This document shows positions 1 through 8,788 of a stretch of 64,000 bases of DNA, one piece after another. Source of the DNA: Paraburkholderia silviterrae (GTDB taxonomy: Bacteria; Pseudomonadota; Gammaproteobacteria; Burkholderiales; Burkholderiaceae); the NCBI RefSeq assembly GCF_004353915.1, contig NZ_SMRP01000023.1:23095-87094 (forward strand), written 5' to 3'. The position numbers and the translations under genes were made by a program. Each line of letters opens with the position of its first letter. Within the stretch, counting starts at the first letter, position 1. The notes below the pieces were generated by a model, which did not search any database, was not told the origin of the DNA, and saw nothing but the letters and a program-made list of their open reading frames with translations.

Positions 1-450
1 AATGAAGCGATTGAATTGATCGAGTGGTATCGGGCGAGATGGGAAATCGAGATCCCGTTCAACGTTCTGAAGAATGGCTGTCAGGTCGAAGAGCTGCAGT
101 TGGGCACGATCGAACGACTCGAGCGTGCGTTGGCGCTGTTTCTTGTGGTGGCTCGGCGTGTGACCTATCTGATGCGGCCGTGCCGGACCTGTCCTGATTT
201 GGACGCACATCTGTTCTTCGATGCCGATGAACTTCGGGCCGCCCACTTGCTCACGAAAACACGAATGCCTGTGCAACCCAAGCTCAACGAGGTGTTACGC
301 TCGGTCACACGCCTCGGCGGTTTCCTCGCTCGCAAGGGCGATGGCGAACCCGGCGCGGAGACAATCTGGAAGGGGCTCACAAAAGTTCATATCACCGCGC
401 AAGCCATGCGCTTATTGCGCGATGACGGTGATGCCGACACTTCTGTATAA
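1..450 (+). mobile_element. IS4-family (Tn5-like) transposase, C-terminal fragment
   Basis: The reading frame is open to the left edge, so only the C-terminal part of the transposase is present. The piece carries the YREK-type signature of IS4-family DDE transposases near its start (Y, R, E and K in YRARWEIEIPFNVLK). Further on are the GDGEPG and TIWKG motifs typical of Tn5/IS50-like members. It ends at TAA 448-450, close to the usual end of the family. Whether the full element lies outside the window cannot be seen. It borders an exopolysaccharide locus that also contains other IS remnants, which fits a rearrangement-prone region. Confidence 0.85.
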
Positions 451-633
451 CGACATGTGCTAGACCAGGCTTTCGATAGCCACGGCCGCCGGAGGCAGAA
501 ATGAAAGCCACATTTTGCGTCGATATTGCCACGGACTATGGCCACCCGTGAATGAACGGTATCGGATACTCGCTTACCTCGATCCGGTACCTGCTAGCGG
601 CCCAGACACTTTAATTCGCGCTAAAGTCCTAAT

Positions 634-1764
634 TTACGGACGTCCTGATGGCACGCTTGCAGCAAAGCTCGGTCGCAGAAATGCGATGACCTCGGCATCC
701 GTAATCGGTTTGAGATGCAATCCGAATGCGGCGTTCAACGAAGTGACAAGGTGCTGCGTCCAAAGCGTATTCCAGACTACGCCGGCATGACCGTCAGAAA
801 CGATGGCGTTGTGCGGATCGTCGCCTGACGTATTGGTGATCGCCCAGCCAGGCGACAGATGCACCGTCTTGTAAAGCGGACGACCCTGACCGTCACGCGT
901 GCCCCACAGGCTCCTGAACCACGCGCGATCGTCAAGAAAGTAGACACGGCGATCCGCCGCGGCCAGCTTGCGCAAGCCATTGTCGAAGAGACCCATGCCG
1001 GTGTCGATATTGGCTATCTCCCTGCCTGATTGCCATTTGTCGAATTCGTTCGACCCATCCGCATTGCTGAGCACACCTACAAGCACAACATAGGTATCCG
1101 GGTGGCGCCTGCGGATCAGGGCAACTGCCTCGCCGATTGCGTCGACACAGGCGTTGGTCAAGGCCCTCGGACGCGACGCAGTCCAATCACGGGATAGTTC
1201 GTCGAGGACGTCGTGCGCACCGATATCGTTGACACCGATCCGGATCAGCACGATGCCGCCTCTCCAGGCTTGCGGCTCTGTGTCCATCAATTCGACGAGA
1301 CGAATTGCCTCGCGCAGTGGATGTCCCATCAGTTGGTTGCAGGTCGCGCCGCTCACGGCAAAATTGTAGCGGTAGTCATCTTTGGGAGGCGTGCGGGCGA
1401 GAAAACCGAAAGCTTCGTCGAAATAGGCGCGATACTTGCCGGTTCCCCAAGCCCCCCATTCGCCGAGATCGATCTGGTCGCCCCGCAGCCGGGCCAGCAC
1501 CTCGGTCCACTGCCACGTGGTCGCGCGCCAAGGGCCCCCTCGATCGCCAGGATCGCCCAACATCAAGGTGTCATGGTAGGACTGGCTATCGGAATCCCCG
1601 AGCACCGCAAATCGTATCCTGCCAGATGGCACCTCCGACCCGGCAGCAACGGCGGGGGGCGGCCAGTGCAACAGCCCGGACACTGCCAGTTTGATAAGAA
1701 CCAGGCCAGCCACGGTTAGTGCTCCGCAAAACGCGACTATTAACACTTTATGCAAACGGGACAT
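634..1764 (-). CDS. SGNH/GDSL-like hydrolase, membrane-anchored
   Basis: This is a protein of about 376 residues. It has one N-terminal hydrophobic segment (about residues 6-32), then an SGNH hydrolase domain. The nucleophile block is AVLGDSDSQ near residue 55, a GVNDIG block follows mid-protein, and SDGHAG near the C-terminus could supply the catalytic Asp/His. The predicted location is periplasmic with an N-terminal anchor. In polysaccharide loci such enzymes often act as O-acetyl esterases, so a role in acetylation balance beside the neighbouring acyltransferase gene is an inference. An upstream in-frame ATG at 1794 would add ten residues. I prefer 1764 because GGAAA lies about nine bases upstream and the membrane segment follows directly. 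Confidence 0.75.
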   Translation of the reverse strand: MSRLHKVLIVAFCGALTVAGLVLIKLAVSGLLHWPPPAVAAGSEVPSGRIRFAVLGDSDSQSYHDTLMLGDPGDRGGPWRATTWQWTEVLARLRGDQIDLGEWGAWGTGKYRAYFDEAFGFLARTPPKDDYRYNFAVSGATCNQLMGHPLREAIRLVELMDTEPQAWRGGIVLIRIGVNDIGAHDVLDELSRDWTASRPRALTNACVDAIGEAVALIRRRHPDTYVVLVGVLSNADGSNEFDKWQSGREIANIDTGMGLFDNGLRKLAAADRRVYFLDDRAWFRSLWGTRDGQGRPLYKTVHLSPGWAITNTSGDDPHNAIVSDGHAGVVWNTLWTQHLVTSLNAAFGLHLKPITDAEVIAFLRPSFAASVPSGRP

Positions 1765-1848
1765 AGCACGATTTCCAACGCAGCCTTTCGACACTTACTT
1801 TGTGTCAACCGTTGATTTTTCAGTTAGTGCCGACCGCTCGCGCTGGTC

Positions 1849-2923
1849 TCACGAAGTCAGTTCCGGCTGGCGAATCCGCGATCTCTTGCCCTCGAACAAG
1901 GCAAGAACCGGCTTCTCCAGGTACAGGTGAATACCCAGCGCAAGCGCAACCGCGAGGCCCGTCACGCAGCAGGCAGCCACATAAAGGCCGAGCGGCTTGT
2001 GAAACTCCCCAGATTTGATGGCCTTGGCGAACAGGATCATGAAAAATCCATGAGTCAGATAGAGTACATAGGACGCGTTGCCGAGCACGGTCAGGGCACG
2101 CCCTATGCGGCTACCTCTATCCTCCGTTCGCGCGAACGCGGCCACGAGGAGGGTCGCCGGAAGCCCCCAGGCCCACCATCTAAATGAGAACGGCAGGCCA
2201 AACGTTGCTTCAGTAGGTGAGGACACCGTAGCCCACCAAAAGAGCGCGACACATGTCACCGACACAATCCACTTGATACCGGGGCTTGATTCAGGCAGCC
2301 GCTTGCTTACCGAACCAAGAAAGATACCGCCCAGAAACTCGATCACAATTGGGCTTCCGTAATACTGGCCTTGCGCGGTGTCGCCGACCATATTGAGCGC
2401 TACGGGAACGCCCGCGAGCAGAGCGACAATCGCCACCACCTTGTACCTTTGCAACGGAAGACAAAGTGCGACCGTACAGATGAGGTAAAAGTAAAAATTC
2501 ACAGACGAGCGTCCACGCAACGCCGATGACCAGGCCAGCCGATGTAGTGGGCGGAAGCAACAAGATCGACTCGCTCAGGCCTATTGCGCCAAGCTGCACA
2601 TGCCGAAACGCAAGACGGCTGGAAGTCAGTGCAACGACAATAGCAAGGCACGCCCAATAAGACGGCATGATGCGCGTGAAGCGACGGGCGAAGAAGCGCT
2701 TGGCCGACGCTTGCGAGGAGAAACCCCCCGTTGTGTGCCACATCACCAGCCCGCTGATTACGAAAAAGATGTCGACGCCGCACGCTCCCAAACGCTGCAC
2801 GGCGAGCGGGATGTGCGCCAGCGAGCTCCCCGAACTCTCTTCAAGGATATGGTGTGCCAACGCCGCAAAAGCGGCTACGAAACGCAAATGTTGCAGACCA
2901 TCGAGTCTGGTATAGCGTTCCAT
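1849..2923 (-). pseudogene. Acyltransferase-3 family (OafA/YrhL-like), broken by a 1-base frameshift
   Basis: Two overlapping minus-strand frames together make one acyltransferase-3 protein. The first (from ATG at 2923) reads through LDGLQHLRFVAAFAALAHH, DIFFVISGLVMW and GVAWTLVCEF. The second continues as YFYLICTVALCLPLQRY and ends with TLGNASYVLYLTHGF at the C-terminus. The junction is at an A5 run (T5 on the coding strand) at 2493-2497. Removing one base restores a continuous protein of about 357 residues, a normal length for the family. The enzymes are multi-pass membrane proteins that O-acylate surface glycans. This may be a true inactivating mutation or a homopolymer error in the assembly. 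Confidence 0.85.
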
Positions 2924-3243
2924 ATGGATAGCTAATAAATCCAGTGGATTGGAAAAAGCGGAAAACCGGCCCTGGTGGCTGCGGTTTTTGACCAAGGAGA
3001 TCCGCAACTCATATCGGCGACGCTGGTCCAGGTCGGCGAGCTGTACGCGTTCGTCCAACTCGAGGCACCCGGCACCCTATCGGTGATATTTCCGCAAGTT
3101 TATAGAAGTGCGTGGTCTGCACACGCGAATTAACTGCTCGGGAACGTGGTATGGGTCACATTGTCTGGGCGCTTGCGCCTGCCCTCCCCCTTTCATCAGA
3201 ATGAAAGGCAGTCTACGGGGTCAAATTCAATGACCTCTGTCAT
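2924..3243. other. Intergenic stretch, nothing recognised
   Basis: About 320 bases between the start of the acyltransferase gene and the GT25 remnant. The acyltransferase frame stays open upstream to about 3058 but the added residues do not resemble the family. I see no convincing promoter, hairpin or repeat here. Confidence 0.4.
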
Positions 3244-3351
3244 TCAAACTCCAGGAAACCTTTCCCAAGCATAGCCCAGCCTGTCGAGTTGGTCCGCCAT
3301 GTGGCTCAGTCTATCGGTAGACCTGTCGAGATTGATGACGAATATCTTTAC
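3244..3351 (-). pseudogene. Remnant of a glycosyltransferase family 25 gene (N-terminus only)
   Basis: About 35 codons read KIFVINLDRSTDRL, then MADQLDRLGYAWERFPGV and a stop. This matches the N-terminal signature of GT25 (LPS/glycan glycosyltransferase) proteins, where FVINLxRxxxR is the nucleotide-sugar binding start. The codon before KIF is GTA, not a start codon. The frame extends upstream to about 3639 with sequence that does not look like the family. The rest of the protein (normally more than 200 residues) is absent. It is best read as debris of a deleted polysaccharide gene. Confidence 0.65.
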
Positions 3352-3696
3352 GGACTCTGGCAACGTGCTCCGTCGCACTCCCAATTTTGCGTCGCATGCG
3401 AATATCAGCGTCGGCGGTCGCCTCAGCACACGGCGCTGAAAGCCGTCAGCGATCATAAGAGGGTTTGCGGGAACCGTTCCGTGGATTGTCCAACAATTCC
3501 GTGGGAAAGGCAGTCTCGCAGCAATCGCGCGCCGCGAGTCCTGGCGGCCTGAGGGCCGGGGGCGCAAGCGCCGCGGGGGTGCACGAGCGTACGCAGGCGC
3601 ACAAACAAGGCACGATCCGGCCGGCACAATTACATCCAACCTACATGCCGGACGGCCGCGTGCGCTGTTCCGGGATGGCCAATACTGCCACAGATC
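3352..3696. other. Intergenic stretch without recognised genes
   Basis: About 345 bases between the GT25 remnant and the flippase gene. Open frames cross it but none resembles a known protein. No clear promoter for the flippase gene was seen. Confidence 0.35.
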
Positions 3697-5241
3697 ATGA
3701 CCGCCAAGCCCAATCTCAAACGAAGCGCGATTTTCAATTTGCTGGGCAGTGTACTACCCCTTTTTGTTTCACTCGTCTGTACGCCGGTCTATCTGCATCA
3801 CATTGGCGTGGAGCGCTACGGCATACTCGCCATTCTCTGGATGTTGCAAGGATATTTCGGATTCTTCGATTTCGGCTTTTCCTTCGCCACGTCCAACCGC
3901 ATCGCGCAGCTTTCTCGAGCGACACCGGCCGAGCGGGAATCCGTATTCTGGACAGGGTTGCTGCTCAATCTCGGCTTCGGTCTCGTCGGGGCGCTCCTGT
4001 TATTTGCGCTCATGCATATCATGCTCGCCCAATTTGACATCGGCCCGATTCTGAGCGCGGAACTGAGGCCCGCACAGTCCTGGATCTGCGCCCTCGTCCC
4101 GCTCACGAACCTGACTGCCGCCTGCAATGGGGCTATGACGGGCCGCGAGCAGTTCGGCACCTGCAATTCAGTACAGTTTATCGTCGGAATGCTGCACCAG
4201 CTTGTTCCGATATGCGTTGCGATGGCCTTCGGGCCGAGCCTGCACTATCTCGTGTTCGCAACCCTGCTCGCCAGCGTGATGTCGCTCATCCTCACGTTCG
4301 GCACGATGGCCTATGTTTTCCCGCTGCGGCTTGCCGCGGGGCCCGACCGGCGGCATGTCCGGCAACTCTTTTCCTATGGCGCCTGGATTAGCATTACGAG
4401 TTTCGCAAACCCGGTGCTTGAGACAGCCGATCGCTTGCTGATCGGCCGCGTTCTTGGCGCCCAAGCCGTGACCTACTATCAGGTGCCGTTCAATCTTGCC
4501 GGACGCGCGCGTCTGGTGCCAAGCGTCATCACCCGTACTCTGTTCCCGCGTCTGTCTGCCCTGGACAGTCACGATGCCGCCCAACTTTCCCTCCTGGCCT
4601 TACGCGGACTCACGCACGTGATGACGCCGGCAGTCGTCTTCGGTATTTTTCTGATGCGGCCGTTTCTTTCGTTGTGGGTGGGGCAAGACTTCGCGAACAG
4701 GGCCGCCTCGGTCGGTGAGACCATTCTACTCGGCGTCTGGATCAATTCCCTCGCGTCTGTTCTGTCTTGCCACCTGCAGGCAAAGGGGCGCCCAGGCGTC
4801 GTGGCGCGGTTTCAGCTGGTCGAAACCGTGCTTTTCATCGCTAGCCTCTGGTGGGCGCTTCACGCCCTCGGTGTACTTGGTGCGGCACTTGCGTGGAGCG
4901 CACGTTGCGCGCTCGATGGTGCACTTCTCTTTTGGGCCGCGCATTTCGGCCGCGAGCATCTTCGCCAGCTCTGTGTGCCAGTGCTGTTGATTCTTGCCGC
5001 CTACGGAGGCTCGTTCGTTCTGGATTCGCTCTCGCTCGTGGGACTGACGGTCTGGATCGGTCTAACCTGCACGGCAATCGCATGGTCGATTTCCGCGGAA
5101 CCTCGCGCGAGCACCCAAATCGTTCAGGTGCTCGCGTCTTTCTTCCAGCGCAATCGCGAGCGCATCAGGAAACGGAGAAATCCTCGGGAAGCCGGCAACG
5201 AGATAGCCTCCAACAGAGCAACTCGTGAATCCGGCCAGTAG
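3697..5241 (+). CDS. Wzx-like oligosaccharide flippase (polysaccharide transporter family)
   Basis: A 514-residue hydrophobic protein with roughly twelve to fourteen membrane segments and a basic hydrophilic tail. The N-terminus (SAIFNLLGSVLPLFVSLVCT, then PVYLHHIGVERYGI) is typical of the MOP-superfamily flippases that move lipid-linked repeat units across the inner membrane. Later segments (ADRLLIGRVLGAQAVTYYQV) fit the same family. It is the only intact polysaccharide gene here on the plus strand; its neighbours are on the minus strand, so it probably has its own promoter or was inverted. The ribosome-binding site is weak, so the start is moderately certain. Identity as the Wzx partner of the Wzy-like protein at 9605-11161 is inferred from the locus. 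Confidence 0.8.
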   Translation: MTAKPNLKRSAIFNLLGSVLPLFVSLVCTPVYLHHIGVERYGILAILWMLQGYFGFFDFGFSFATSNRIAQLSRATPAERESVFWTGLLLNLGFGLVGALLLFALMHIMLAQFDIGPILSAELRPAQSWICALVPLTNLTAACNGAMTGREQFGTCNSVQFIVGMLHQLVPICVAMAFGPSLHYLVFATLLASVMSLILTFGTMAYVFPLRLAAGPDRRHVRQLFSYGAWISITSFANPVLETADRLLIGRVLGAQAVTYYQVPFNLAGRARLVPSVITRTLFPRLSALDSHDAAQLSLLALRGLTHVMTPAVVFGIFLMRPFLSLWVGQDFANRAASVGETILLGVWINSLASVLSCHLQAKGRPGVVARFQLVETVLFIASLWWALHALGVLGAALAWSARCALDGALLFWAAHFGREHLRQLCVPVLLILAAYGGSFVLDSLSLVGLTVWIGLTCTAIAWSISAEPRASTQIVQVLASFFQRNRERIRKRRNPREAGNEIASNRATRESGQ

Positions 5242-5334
5242 CAACATGTCTTCCGGAAGCGATACCAGAAGCCACAATTTGCAGCGATGCGAGTTTCCGG
5301 AAGGATACGTTCAACGTCTCCACACATGCATCGG

Positions 5335-5757
5335 TTAAGGCCTGCGTATCAGGCCCCACTGAATCGGTGTATTGCGCGACGAAGTCTTCTCTTTCGAGAA
5401 GCAGAAAAAGCGCGTTGCGTTTCGACGCAAGAACAGCAGTACGACCGGTGGGACGCCGGAAGTTGGCTGTGGAGCGAAGGTCCGTTGATTTCCGTTTACA
5501 AACACATCGAAGGTCATCGATGCACCGGCGCCCAATGTGCACGCAGTGGTATTGAAAGTCACCTTGCCATCGAGCACATGCTTGCCGGTCGACCGGGGGG
5601 CGACGGTGCCGTTGAAAGCGCAGCCATCATTTGAGCCGGTAAATGTCCCATCGGACAGAACAGTCAGGGTAACGCTTGATCCGGACGTCTGTCCCGTCCA
5701 ACTTCCCACCGCTTCCGCTATCGTTGCGGGTGTATCGAGTTGTAATTCCAGTTCGGA
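5335..5757 (-). pseudogene. 5'-truncated remnant of a small lipoprotein gene
   Basis: The frame begins immediately after the TAG stop of the methyltransferase gene and in the same frame. It reads LQLDTPATIAEAVGSWTG, then a Gly/Thr/Ser-rich beta-type sequence (LTVLSDGTFTGSNDGCAFNG, VTFNTTACTLGAGASMTFD). This resembles the mature part of small lipoproteins common in Burkholderiaceae. No signal peptide or lipobox is present, and the last 40 residues look unlike the rest, suggesting a second lesion. The whole is probably the 3' part of a lipoprotein gene joined to the end of the polysaccharide locus by deletion. The family assignment is from pattern memory only. Confidence 0.45.
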
Positions 5758-6630
5758 CTAGACCTCCGGTACGACACGTTCAAAGTAATACCCGAAGTAA
5801 CTATCAACTTCGTACTCTTCCTTAAAGGGTATGCGCATGCGGCGCTCCCTCAGGTCCCAGTGATCTCGCACCCGATAGCCATGGGCTTGCATGTCGGCGA
5901 CCAGGCGCTCGATCGATTCCACACGGTACGGGCATACGGCGAACCCCAGATTCTGCAAGGTGAAGAATGCCTTTTCGGGATGCAGGGGTGTGATGTTAAA
6001 CAAAACGTGACGCGGCGGGTGTGAAAGCTCTCCAATAAGCGAAGGCAGGCTGTATCCAAGATACTGAAGCGCGCCGGTACTAATGAGAACATCGAAGCCA
6101 TCAACTTCGTGCGGCGTTTCGCAAAATTGCAGTGCTCCCAATTTGTCGCGTTCAGAAGCCAGGCGCCTGCCTGCGGCCACCACGTGAGGCAGGTCATGCA
6201 CGCACCAAACCAGGCCGGCCGGAAATGAGATGTAATGCTGATATGCATAGTAGGCGAGACCGAGGTGGCCACCGAGATCAAAGACCCTGCGCCCACCTTC
6301 GTTCAGGATCCGATTGATCCAAAAGAGTGCTGGATAGTCGCATGTCGGCAGCGTGTGCAACTGATCCAGATAACTGGTGGTCACCGCTTCGACGTCGTAG
6401 GTAGACGGCAATCTCGCCGAAGAGATGCGGTGCGCCTCATTCAGCGCTTCTTGATATGTGCCGTAGACGCCAAAGTACAAGTTCCCACTACGATAGGGTT
6501 CGCGAAAATAGCGTCGGTACAGCGGTGCGCTTAAGAGCCTTATGATGGGGAATTCCGAGATCTCACGCGCAATGCGCAGTAGTCCTCGACGCAAGTGCTG
6601 CCGTCTCACGGCAGAATCGTTTGTGCTCAT
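5758..6630 (-). CDS. Putative methyltransferase, TIGR04325 family
   Basis: A 290-residue protein. After a basic N-terminus it has LYFGVYGTYQEALNEA near residues 51-66 and a SAM-binding-like RRVFDLGGHLGLAYYAY around residues 113-129. These are hallmarks of the TIGR04325 (LIC12133) methyltransferases found in surface-polysaccharide loci. VDGFDVLISTGALQYL and HVLFNITPLHP follow as later methyltransferase-like motifs. A role in methylating a sugar of the exported polysaccharide is likely but unproven. It sits between IS debris upstream and a truncated lipoprotein frame downstream, so it may rely on a local promoter. The start at 6630 has TAGGAGATAGGGT before it, a plausible ribosome-binding site. 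Confidence 0.75.
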   Translation of the reverse strand: MSTNDSAVRRQHLRRGLLRIAREISEFPIIRLLSAPLYRRYFREPYRSGNLYFGVYGTYQEALNEAHRISSARLPSTYDVEAVTTSYLDQLHTLPTCDYPALFWINRILNEGGRRVFDLGGHLGLAYYAYQHYISFPAGLVWCVHDLPHVVAAGRRLASERDKLGALQFCETPHEVDGFDVLISTGALQYLGYSLPSLIGELSHPPRHVLFNITPLHPEKAFFTLQNLGFAVCPYRVESIERLVADMQAHGYRVRDHWDLRERRMRIPFKEEYEVDSYFGYYFERVVPEV

Positions 6631-6709
6631 ACCCTATCTCCTAGGCTAGCAGGATGTTGACTTGCGCACCGTGTAAAACGGGTGCGGAGGGCCGGGCGTT
6701 ATGTAGATC

Positions 6710-6885
6710 GTGTTCGTAATCAAGGGCGCCCCGGTGATCCTGTGCTACCACGGGCACGTGCTGATGGAGAACCGCTCGGGGTTGATGGTCGGCGCCGCGG
6801 TCAGCCACGCCTACGGCTTCGCGGAACGCCCAAATGCGTTGCGCCTTCACGCCACCGCGCCGGCTGGGATGGCTGTCAGCGGTTA
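6710..6885 (+). mobile_element. IS5-family transposase fragment (central part)
   Basis: The plus strand reads LCYHGHVLMENRSGL then AVSHAYGFAERPNAL. This is the conserved central block of IS5-group transposases around the second catalytic Asp region. Neither the N-terminal nor the C-terminal part of a transposase is adjacent. The fragment abuts a DUF6429 remnant on the opposite strand at about 6885-6893. Confidence 0.7.
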
Positions 6886-6892
6886 CGACGTG

Positions 6893-7102
6893 CTGCTTGA
6901 AGAGAGTTTCGGAATCGCGCAAACGGTCGTCCGTGAGGATCACGGGTATCGCGTTGTTGATCGGATCGCCGATGAGGCCGCGCTCACAAAGACGATTGAG
7001 TGCATCGCAACCGAAGCTCTTCCAGGCGCGGCTCTGATCGCACAAGGTTAAATAAAGGGGTGCGAGGATAGTGTCGCCAATCGCAACTGAGTCGAGATTC
7101 AT
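6893..7102 (-). pseudogene. DUF6429 family remnant
   Basis: About 70 residues from ATG at 7102 read ILAPLYLTLCDQSRAWKSF, then a segment ending in ERGLIGDPINNA and VILTDDRLRDSETLFKQ. This is the body of DUF6429 proteins, small proteins of unknown function often found near IS elements. The frame then runs into the IS5 fragment on the other strand, so the native C-terminus has been replaced. The assignment is by recognition of the conserved RAWKSFDWD-type and LTDEGL-type motifs, here partly degenerate. Confidence 0.6.
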
Positions 7103-7140
7103 AGCGTTCATCCGGATACCATTTAGGCTCCTGCACAAAA

Positions 7141-7275
7141 TCATCCAAGGCTCGCGAGAATGTTATCGGCCGACTTGCTCCAAACGAACGGCCGAGGATT
7201 CGCGTTATAGACGGCGAGATAATGCCGGAGCGCATCCTCAAGCTGCCACGTCTCACAGACATGGCGCACCTTCAT
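7141..7275 (-). mobile_element. IS630-family transposase C-terminal remnant
   Basis: A 44-codon minus-strand frame reads LRHYLAVYNANPRPFVWSKS followed by ADNILASLG and TGA. This is the classical C-terminal end of IS630-type transposases. Nothing upstream in the same frame resembles the rest of the enzyme. It is a third, unrelated mobile-element fragment packed within 600 bases. Confidence 0.75.
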
Positions 7276-7302
7276 AGGTTAGAGAACACTGCTTGTAGCC
7301 TA

Positions 7303-7678
7303 CTACCCCGCCCGTCGGCCACATGTGCGGTGACAAACATCCACATCTATGTGGACGTTCACCCGAAATTGACCATCGTCTATACACAAATCCGCCCGCA
7401 GCGTGACGTCCGATAACGCCACGCACTCGCACCAATGACGGGAGGTCATCTCGCCGCTGCCGTTCACTTTTAGTGCAGCATCGTTTCTTCGCAAATGCCG
7501 CGCAGGGGAACGCCTCACTGGTCACCTCCAGCAGGCTGCGCTCGATCTCGAAGGCCTCTTCACCCGTGGGCACTGCGAGGCCACAGCGCAAGAGCAACTT
7601 CAGTCCTTCGAGACACTCGGCGGGCAACGCCGAGAGGCTGGCCCAGGATGCGCTTTTTTTACGTGGCTCGCGCCGCAA
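7303..7678 (-). pseudogene. Unrecognised reading frame(s), possibly frameshifted
   Basis: The minus strand reads CLEGLKLLLRCGLAVPTGEE, then AFEIERSLLEVTSEAFPCAA, in one frame. It could continue as DAALKVNGSGEMTSRHWCE and DVTLRADLCIDDGQFRVNVH in another frame after a shift near 7495-7515. Both pieces look protein-like in composition but I do not recognise a family. It may be part of a degenerate accessory gene captured with the neighbouring IS debris. Low confidence that it is expressed. Confidence 0.25.
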
Positions 7679-7681
7679 GCA

Positions 7682-8788
7682 TTACCGGTTGGCCGCTTTC
7701 ACCGCCTCCAACAGGTCTCGTGCTGCCTGTTTCCAGGTAAAAGCGGCAGCCTGCCGGCGACCATCCGCGATCAACGATTGACGCACCGCTTCATCGTCGA
7801 GCACCATTCGAATCTTTAAAGTCCACGCGTGCGGGTCGAAGGCGTTCGCATAAAGCGCGGCGTCGCCACAAACCTCAGGAAGCGCACCGAGCGGAGCAGC
7901 CACAACTGGACAGCCGAGCGCCATTGCCTCTAATGGCGGCAAGCCAAATCCTTCTGTCAGTGAAGGGAAGGCAAGCGCCCCAGCGTTGCTCAGCAACCCT
8001 ACGAGCTCCGAATCGGAAACGCGGCCGGCGAATCGCACGTTCGGAGGCACCATGTGCCCGAGCGCTTCGAAGTTGGCTTTGGTCGCGCCACCGAACAGCA
8101 CAAGCGCAACATCGTGAAGCGCCGGCGAGGCAAAGGCCTTGAACAGCATGGCAATGTTCTTGTGCCTCTGGGTGTTTGCGAGCGCAAGCACATAGCGCCT
8201 CGGCTCGAGTTCCAAAATCGCAAGCGGCCGCTCGTCAGGCTGCAGCTGCAAGATATGGTCACATCCATTATGTATGACCATAATCTTTTCGGCGCGGGCA
8301 ATGCCATATCGCACGAGTTCATTTTTTGAGAACTCGGAAACTGTGAATATAACTTTGTGCCGTCTGCCAATGAAAAAGAACTGAAACTTGTACCACAGCC
8401 GAAAAGGCATGGAATAGGACTCTGGCGCGGAATAGACCTGAGCGTCATGTATCATCGTCGCGGAGTCGCGATGCAGCAGTGGTCCCAGGTTGCAGAGATT
8501 GAGAATGAAGTCCTTTCTGCGCGCAATCGGAAGGTAGCATTGCTCCCACGCTATGCGGTGCATCCTGCGAGCCAATGGATTTTCGCGAATGCACAGAATG
8601 TTACGGTAAGGCGGGACCTTCATGCTATTTCTGATCACCAGCGCATAATCGAGGCCGTTACCGGTTTGTTCTGCAATCAAGGCATCCGTCGCGGCGATGA
8701 GCTGTTCGGCTACTCTGTGCACACCCGTTGGTGCTGCCCCGAAGAACTTGCCGTTGAACGCTATTGTTTTATATTCAGCAGTTCTCAC
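7682..8788 (-). CDS. Glycosyltransferase family 4 (GT-B fold)
   Basis: A 368-residue glycosyltransferase for assembly of the exopolysaccharide repeat unit at the cytoplasmic face. The N-terminal domain starts IAFNGKFFGAAPTGVHRVAE. The C-terminal domain contains YVLALANTQRHKNIAMLFKA and the EX7E donor-binding motif in LTEGFGLPPLEAMALGCPVV near residue 290. It starts at GTG 8788, overlapping the stop of the upstream GT2 gene by four bases (GTGA) with GGAG just before it, so the two are translationally coupled. Its closest relative in the window is the GT4 at 12415-13518, which shares the same start and EX7E region, suggesting an old duplication. Donor and acceptor cannot be told from sequence. 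Confidence 0.9.
   Translation of the reverse strand: MRTAEYKTIAFNGKFFGAAPTGVHRVAEQLIAATDALIAEQTGNGLDYALVIRNSMKVPPYRNILCIRENPLARRMHRIAWEQCYLPIARRKDFILNLCNLGPLLHRDSATMIHDAQVYSAPESYSMPFRLWYKFQFFFIGRRHKVIFTVSEFSKNELVRYGIARAEKIMVIHNGCDHILQLQPDERPLAILELEPRRYVLALANTQRHKNIAMLFKAFASPALHDVALVLFGGATKANFEALGHMVPPNVRFAGRVSDSELVGLLSNAGALAFPSLTEGFGLPPLEAMALGCPVVAAPLGALPEVCGDAALYANAFDPHAWTLKIRMVLDDEAVRQSLIADGRRQAAAFTWKQAARDLLEAVKAANR

Noticed and set aside
515..790. Plus-strand frame after the IS4 fragment
   Set aside because: No recognisable family, and it runs into the antisense of the SGNH hydrolase gene. It could be more IS debris but I cannot support that.
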